Assembly: GCA_012934845.2 (NCBI GenBank)
Contig: WNNJ02001234.1
Location: forward strand, 62,001 to 126,000
From: Pomphorhynchus laevis
Taxonomy: Eukaryota; Acanthocephala; Palaeacanthocephala; Echinorhynchida; Pomphorhynchidae
Length of the DNA stretch: 64,000 bases
Direction of reading: 5' to 3'
This document shows positions 60,014 to 64,000 of this stretch, in pieces. The position numbers and the translations under genes were made by a program. Below the pieces are notes generated by a model that saw nothing but the letters and a program-made list of their open reading frames with translations, had not been told where the DNA came from and did no database searches. How positions within the stretch are numbered: the first letter of the stretch is position 1; the number at the start of each line of letters is the position of its first letter.

Positions 60014-62848
60014 TCAATGACGAAGATCATTAATCTCTTGAAGTGACATAAGGCTGAGTTGAGGGCAGGCTAGAGCATGGAGCAATGCATCACAGGAAGA
60101 AGCACAGAAGCGGCATATACAAGAAGAATCACGGCGATGACAAGCGAGAAGTCGGCGACAGTAGTTATCATGAAAACCATGAATAGATAACCTCCATATC
60201 AATGGGCGTTTCACATTTAACGGTGATCTCCAACTGTTTTGCAGGTACACAGGAGAATTGGCTAAATCATGATTCACGTTTAAGAATTTAGTCTCAAGAG
60301 CTACCAAATGTTGGAGATAACTAGACGTTTGAACACATCTAAGACTACTACATAATCGGACACTAAGCGGCTTTATTTTTGCCAAGTATGTGATCGCTGT
60401 CGTACTACATTTATTGGATACTCCAACTATATGTTTCAAAAATCGGGCCTGACACCTATCAATCTGTCTAAAATTTAACTCAGTGAGGTCCTCCCAGAAT
60501 GTTGCCAACCCATACTGAATAATTGGTAGAAGCATTAACTCGAAATATCTCAACGCTCCTTCAAACGACAGCTTCCTTAGTTGAGGATATGAAGCCGTTT
60601 TAATTGCAATCTTAGAAGATTTAGCCTCAAGGTGCGCGGTAAAAGACCATCTAGACGTTAATAGAACGCCAAGATACTTATAATTAGTACAGAACTCTAG
60701 TGTCTGAGACTTTATAAAAAGCGAGTCATGCTTGGATAAACGACCACCACCGCGGAACTTCACTACCTTTGATTTTGAAATGTTGATGTCTAGTTCATTC
60801 CGACTACAAAATACAGTCAAGCCATCGAGTGCCTTTTGAGCCGTGCCTAGGTTTCTTGTCAGGATCACAAGATCGTCAGCATATAGCGCCAACTCAACTT
60901 CGTTTGCAAAAGACCGTATAACCGGTGGTAAATCAATAACGAAGATTGAAAATAATAGAGGACTGATTGGGTCCCCCTGCAATACGCCATGATTAACTGT
61001 GAAGAAGTCAGAGTATGCTAAATCATCGAATACCTTGACACGGTTAGGTAATAGAATCTGATATAGTAGGCGAAGAAAGCGCCCACGAAGATTACAATTA
61101 TTATGCAGCTTAGAAAGTAGGATATTTCGATTGACTGAGTCAAATGCTCTACGAAAATCAATAAAGATGGCATATAATGAATTTTTATTAGAAATACAGT
61201 TGACTACAGAAGAACGCACTAGACTGATAGCATCACAAGTCGAGCGACCTTGCCGAAATCCAAATTGTTCTTCAGGCAATAACGAAGAACAGTGCTTAGC
61301 TAGTCGAGAAGTTAATACAAACGACAATAATTTATAAACGTGGTTTAAAAGGAAAATTCCGCGATAAGAGTCTGGAGATTCCAAAGGACCGGTGCCCTTA
61401 TATAGAACTTTCACTATCCCCTCTTTCCAAGAGAATGGCAAACAGGATCCATAGAGTAGAGAATTGAACATAAAGGTCCAATAGCTGCCAAATATGTGGA
61501 ATGTAGCTCGGAGTTGCTCCACGCAGAGATTATCCGGACCACTAGCTTTCTTCACATGCATCCGCGCAAGGCATCCTTCAATTTCATCAATGGAAAAGGG
61601 TGTATCAATCAAACCAGAGGAACCGTCAAAATCAAAATTATTAGCTGGCAATGACAACGATAGATCATCGAGATGGAGGAAAGAGCGAAAGTGATCAACC
61701 CACTTGGAAAGCGGAACTAAAGACATGATTTTATTATGATGTTTAGAATGGACTTTCCATGGAAAGCTCTCTGCCAAACTTAATCGATGACACTCTTCTG
61801 CGTACAAACGATCTCGGTGAAAAGTCTGCAACATTTTGGTATAAACCCGTCGAAGGACAATATAAGCCTCCTTTGTAGAATGCCCACTACTACAATCGCG
61901 AGACATTCTAAGCAGTGTTCGCTGCATTTCTTGCAGGATAGGCCACTTGCGATAATTAAAAGGACGACTCGTGAAGCGCCGACTGGAAGACGAACCACAA
62001 CTCTGAACTATTGCCGCAGTCAAAAGATCAGCACTCACATGATGTTGACCAGTTGACATAAGAGAATAAGCTTTAAGAACCACTTGGATATTTAAAGACT
62101 CGGGATTCACAATACGAGAGTGACACAATCTAGTTGGAGATTCTAATATCTGAGAATGAAAATTGACTATACAGTTTACCGGCTTATGCTTGCGTATCAA
62201 AGACCATTCAGAGGCAAGCATGGTATTCATCTTCGTTACCTCGCAATTAGAAAAGGCAAAATCTAATAAACTTCTCGACCGATAACACTCATAAGACCAT
62301 TTCTCAGCGGGGATACAAAGTTTTAAGTTCATAGATGCAAAGTAACTAATAAGCTGTTGAAGTTTTGGTCTATATGGAACTGAATATTTTGCATTAAAAT
62401 CACCACCAACAAAAACTCTCGAATTAGATGGCAAATTAGAACAAAGCTGTGAAATTTCATCAATAATGTCAGCCGCAGAGAAGTCGGGATTAAAATAAAC
62501 CGCAATGATAACCAGATAAGGAGTTACAAGACAAATGCAATTATCTGAGACAGAGTGAGACCAAGTTGAAGGCAAACACTTTATTGCTAGTATAACACCA
62601 CCAAATGGACGACCTCTACCGTGTGAGCGGGCAGGTAGGTCAAAGGTATAGAACCCTTGTAGAGAAAGATGATTCAGACTAAAAGTCTCATTGAAAATTA
62701 CCGCATCAAAACGCTGAATCCACGAGGCCAAACCCAGATTAAGCAGAGATGATAAGCCTTCAACATTAAATAAAAGAATGCTAACCTTCGAGAAATCAAA
62801 ATTAGTAACAATTGAGGAAGCAGAAAAAGGGAAAGGCTCTTCACATAG
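60014..62848 (-). CDS. LINE ORF2: APE endonuclease and reverse transcriptase (copy H)
   Basis: Open from the codon after the ORF1 stop, about 944 codons. No ATG precedes the endonuclease, which already begins at KVSILLFNVEGLSSLL. Endonuclease: AVIFNETFSLNHL, GGDFNAKYSVP, SLLDFAFSNCEV; the usual SDH is replaced by RKHKPV. Reverse transcriptase: GPDNLCVEQLRATF, YRGIFLLNHVYKLLSFVL, EEQFGFRQGRSTCDAISLV, AIFIDFRRAFDSVNR (A), GVLQGDPISPLLFSIFVIDL (B), LALYADDLVILT (C). C-terminal finger CICRFCASSCDALLHALAC. It shares its frame with ORF1, so readthrough of UGA-CUA is the simplest route to this protein. Confidence 0.9.
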   Translation of the reverse strand, partial: LCEEPFPFSASSIVTNFDFSKVSILLFNVEGLSSLLNLGLASWIQRFDAVIFNETFSLNHLSLQGFYTFDLPARSHGRGRPFGGVILAIKCLPSTWSHSVSDNCICLVTPYLVIIAVYFNPDFSAADIIDEISQLCSNLPSNSRVFVGGDFNAKYSVPYRPKLQQLISYFASMNLKLCIPAEKWSYECYRSRSLLDFAFSNCEVTKMNTMLASEWSLIRKHKPVNCIVNFHSQILESPTRLCHSRIVNPESLNIQVVLKAYSLMSTGQHHVSADLLTAAIVQSCGSSSSRRFTSRPFNYRKWPILQEMQRTLLRMSRDCSSGHSTKEAYIVLRRVYTKMLQTFHRDRLYAEECHRLSLAESFPWKVHSKHHNKIMSLVPLSKWVDHFRSFLHLDDLSLSLPANNFDFDGSSGLIDTPFSIDEIEGCLARMHVKKASGPDNLCVEQLRATFHIFGSYWTFMFNSLLYGSCLPFSWKEGIVKVLYKGTGPLESPDSYRGIFLLNHVYKLLSFVLTSRLAKHCSSLLPEEQFGFRQGRSTCDAISLVRSSVVNCISNKNSLYAIFIDFRRAFDSVNRNILLSKLHNNCNLRGRFLRLLYQILLPNRVKVFDDLAYSDFFTVNHGVLQGDPISPLLFSIFVIDLPPVIRSFANEVELALYADDLVILTRNLGTAQKALDGLTVFCSRNELDINISKSKVVKFRGGGRLSKHDSLFIKSQTLEFCTNYKYLGVLLTSRWSFTAHLEAKSSKIAIKTASYPQLRKLSFEGALRYFELMLLPIIQYGLATFWEDLTELNFRQIDRCQARFLKHIVGVSNKCSTTAITYLAKIKPLSVRLCSSLRCVQTSSYLQHLVALETKFLNVNHDLANSPVYLQNSWRSPLNVKRPLIWRLSIHGFHDNYCRRLLACHRRDSSCICRFCASSCDALLHALACPQLSLMSLQEINDLRH

Positions 62849-63910
62849 TCATATAGGCGAAGAAATTTCTATCCCAGACATAGTTTCCTCAGTACTAGTT
62901 GTAGTCTCACCCACTCTCAAAACACGAGTATTTCTTATGCGATATATGCCAGACGGATCAGCCAGGCGTTTCTTTTTAAGTTCGGCGCGCAACGCGTTTT
63001 GAATCTCACGTTCCGCCGGGGACAAATTTGGTTGAATGTATACTCTCTGGAAAAGAACTGACGATTTCAAACGGTGAGCTGATCGAATAATAGTATCTAC
63101 ATAATGTCCATCTAGAGAAATTAAGAGCCACGGAGGCACATCACTCCGCTTCGCAGGAAGTCTGAAAAATGAGAATTTTTTGTCTGCTGGTAAAACAAAA
63201 CCAATCTCCCTGAATAAAGCCTGAATAGATTTTTGTTCATCCTCAGAAATTGGTAAATTTCTAATAATAACTGTATTTGAGCGTTTCGCCTGTGATTCGC
63301 AAGCTTTAATGATATTAAGTGGACTATTATTTTGGATTGATGCCGAAGAAGCAGCAATTACTGACCGTGTAACTTCGCGTCGAACAACCTCTGCAAAGGA
63401 ACGTTTTGAAATGTTTTCAATGTGTTGAGAAGAAGATTCTGGTATCGAAAGCTTAAGAGCTGCAAAATCAGACTCTAAGCTTTTAATCAACCCTTCCTGC
63501 TTTTTCAGTTCCTCCATAATATAAGAGATTTTAGAAGCTGCACATGTGCCGCACAAGAAGTCTTGCTGAAAGAACTCACGAGATATCCGAACGGGGACCC
63601 TGATAACTGTGTAAAGACTACAATTTTCATTCGTACATTTTATTTCATGCGTGACAAAATCCGATATTATTGGATTGCAAGTATCAGATTGAAAGGGGGC
63701 AATCGACTGATAATTTGTGATGGGTATAGTTTCTACTGAGGATACTTGCTTTTGGGATGACCGCGATCCGTCATTGTGACACCTTCCCTTCTTCGAAGGC
63801 AAACACCCCAAACAAGGCCTGCCCCCATTGACACAACTACAACTTTTACATAAGGCGTTGTTTCCATTGCATGAACAGCAGCGTTCTGAATTCGTCATTT
63901 GTGATGGCAA
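62849..63910 (-). CDS. LINE ORF1 protein with Cys cluster (copy H)
   Basis: 353 residues. N-terminal Cys cluster CCSCNGNNALCKSCSCVNGG, CLGCLPSKKGRCHN (residues 11-46), the same type as the N-terminus of the RLE LINE polyproteins. Next a PHD-like module (IKCTNENCSLYTVIR...DFLCGTCAASKI, about 87-130), a short coiled coil (EELKKQEGLIKSLESDFAAL), and an RRM-like domain (NTVIIRNLPISEDEQ...FSFFRLPAKRSDVPPWLLIS) with a basic end. Start chosen at MPSQMTNSERCC. It ends IEISSPI-UGA, directly followed in frame by ORF2. Confidence 0.86.
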   Translation of the reverse strand: MPSQMTNSERCCSCNGNNALCKSCSCVNGGRPCLGCLPSKKGRCHNDGSRSSQKQVSSVETIPITNYQSIAPFQSDTCNPIISDFVTHEIKCTNENCSLYTVIRVPVRISREFFQQDFLCGTCAASKISYIMEELKKQEGLIKSLESDFAALKLSIPESSSQHIENISKRSFAEVVRREVTRSVIAASSASIQNNSPLNIIKACESQAKRSNTVIIRNLPISEDEQKSIQALFREIGFVLPADKKFSFFRLPAKRSDVPPWLLISLDGHYVDTIIRSAHRLKSSVLFQRVYIQPNLSPAEREIQNALRAELKKKRLADPSGIYRIRNTRVLRVGETTTSTEETMSGIEISSPI

Positions 63911-64000
63911 AAGCGCAATGATACACTTGATATACTTGATGTTATTGTAGTTACGTTAATAAATCTTGATTTGATTGTAGGTTGAACGCGCAATTTAGTC

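Larger units (their letters stand above)
59884..64000 (-). mobile_element. Apparently complete APE-type LINE (copy H), 5' end near or beyond the window edge
   Basis: Minus strand. ORF1 63910-62849, one UGA, then ORF2 in the same frame to 60014. 3' UTR 60013-59884 ends GGAACGGGAAATAAAACTCT followed by (ATT)n, similar in form to copy C. Leader 63911-64000 shows no motif. No defects apart from the in-frame UGA, which may be programmed. Confidence 0.88.

Noticed and set aside
1-64000. tRNA or rRNA genes
   Set aside because: No B-box (GGTTCGAATCC-like) with a cloverleaf and no rRNA segments were recognised by eye. A tRNAscan-SE run would settle this.

Overview
The window is AT-rich animal (metazoan) nuclear DNA. 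It holds four ordinary eukaryotic housekeeping genes, read here exon by exon, and a dense cluster of non-LTR retrotransposons. Introns come in two classes: minimal (46-66 nt) and long ones filled with repeats. Minimal introns, extreme AT content, two GC-AG introns, R4/Dong-like LINEs, Penelope-like remnants and hammerhead ribozymes suggest a small invertebrate, nematode-like or another fast-evolving protostome. The sequence does not fix the species.

Left half (1-35 kb), host genes. FARSA (cytosolic phenylalanyl-tRNA synthetase alpha chain, + strand, 13 exons, 1-12552; only the first few codons lie off the left edge). DCAF7/WDR68 (WD40 adaptor, + strand, 7 exons, 13798-24465). MRPL51 (mitochondrial ribosomal protein, - strand, 4 exons, 26006-30349). 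An SFT2-family Golgi transport membrane protein (- strand, 4 clear exons plus a tentative last one, 31257-34024). Their long introns carry LINE, Penelope-like, hAT and foldback remnants. FARSA intron 1 holds a 307-bp tandem array in which each unit encodes, on the minus strand, a canonical type III hammerhead self-cleaving ribozyme. A diverged relative lies in MRPL51 intron 1. An 824-bp repeat occurs as two copies with no difference I could see, in DCAF7 intron 4 and MRPL51 intron 3. An isolated mitochondrial-carrier exon lies antisense in FARSA intron 10.

Middle (34-38 kb): intergenic DNA with palindromes, a decayed CR1/L2-type LINE, two separate 109-bp tandem duplications, a degenerate short-repeat tract and a structured-RNA candidate.

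Right (37.9-64 kb): a nest of LINEs. A CR1-like APE LINE (ORF1, ORF2, 13-bp repeats upstream) is followed by at least seven copies or fragments of LINEs whose single ORF has an N-terminal Cys cluster, reverse transcriptase, CCHC knuckle and restriction-like endonuclease. Three of these are full-length ORFs of 1006-1007 codons. They are separated by (ATT)n/(AAT)n tracts, as expected of elements that insert into TAA microsatellites. Two APE LINEs of a second type, one truncated and one apparently complete, are interspersed. The complete one (59884-64000) has ORF1 and ORF2 in the same frame separated by a single UGA followed by CUA, a strong readthrough context. Two retrotransposon copies (45164-47314 and 56176-59196) are almost identical, so this family moved recently.
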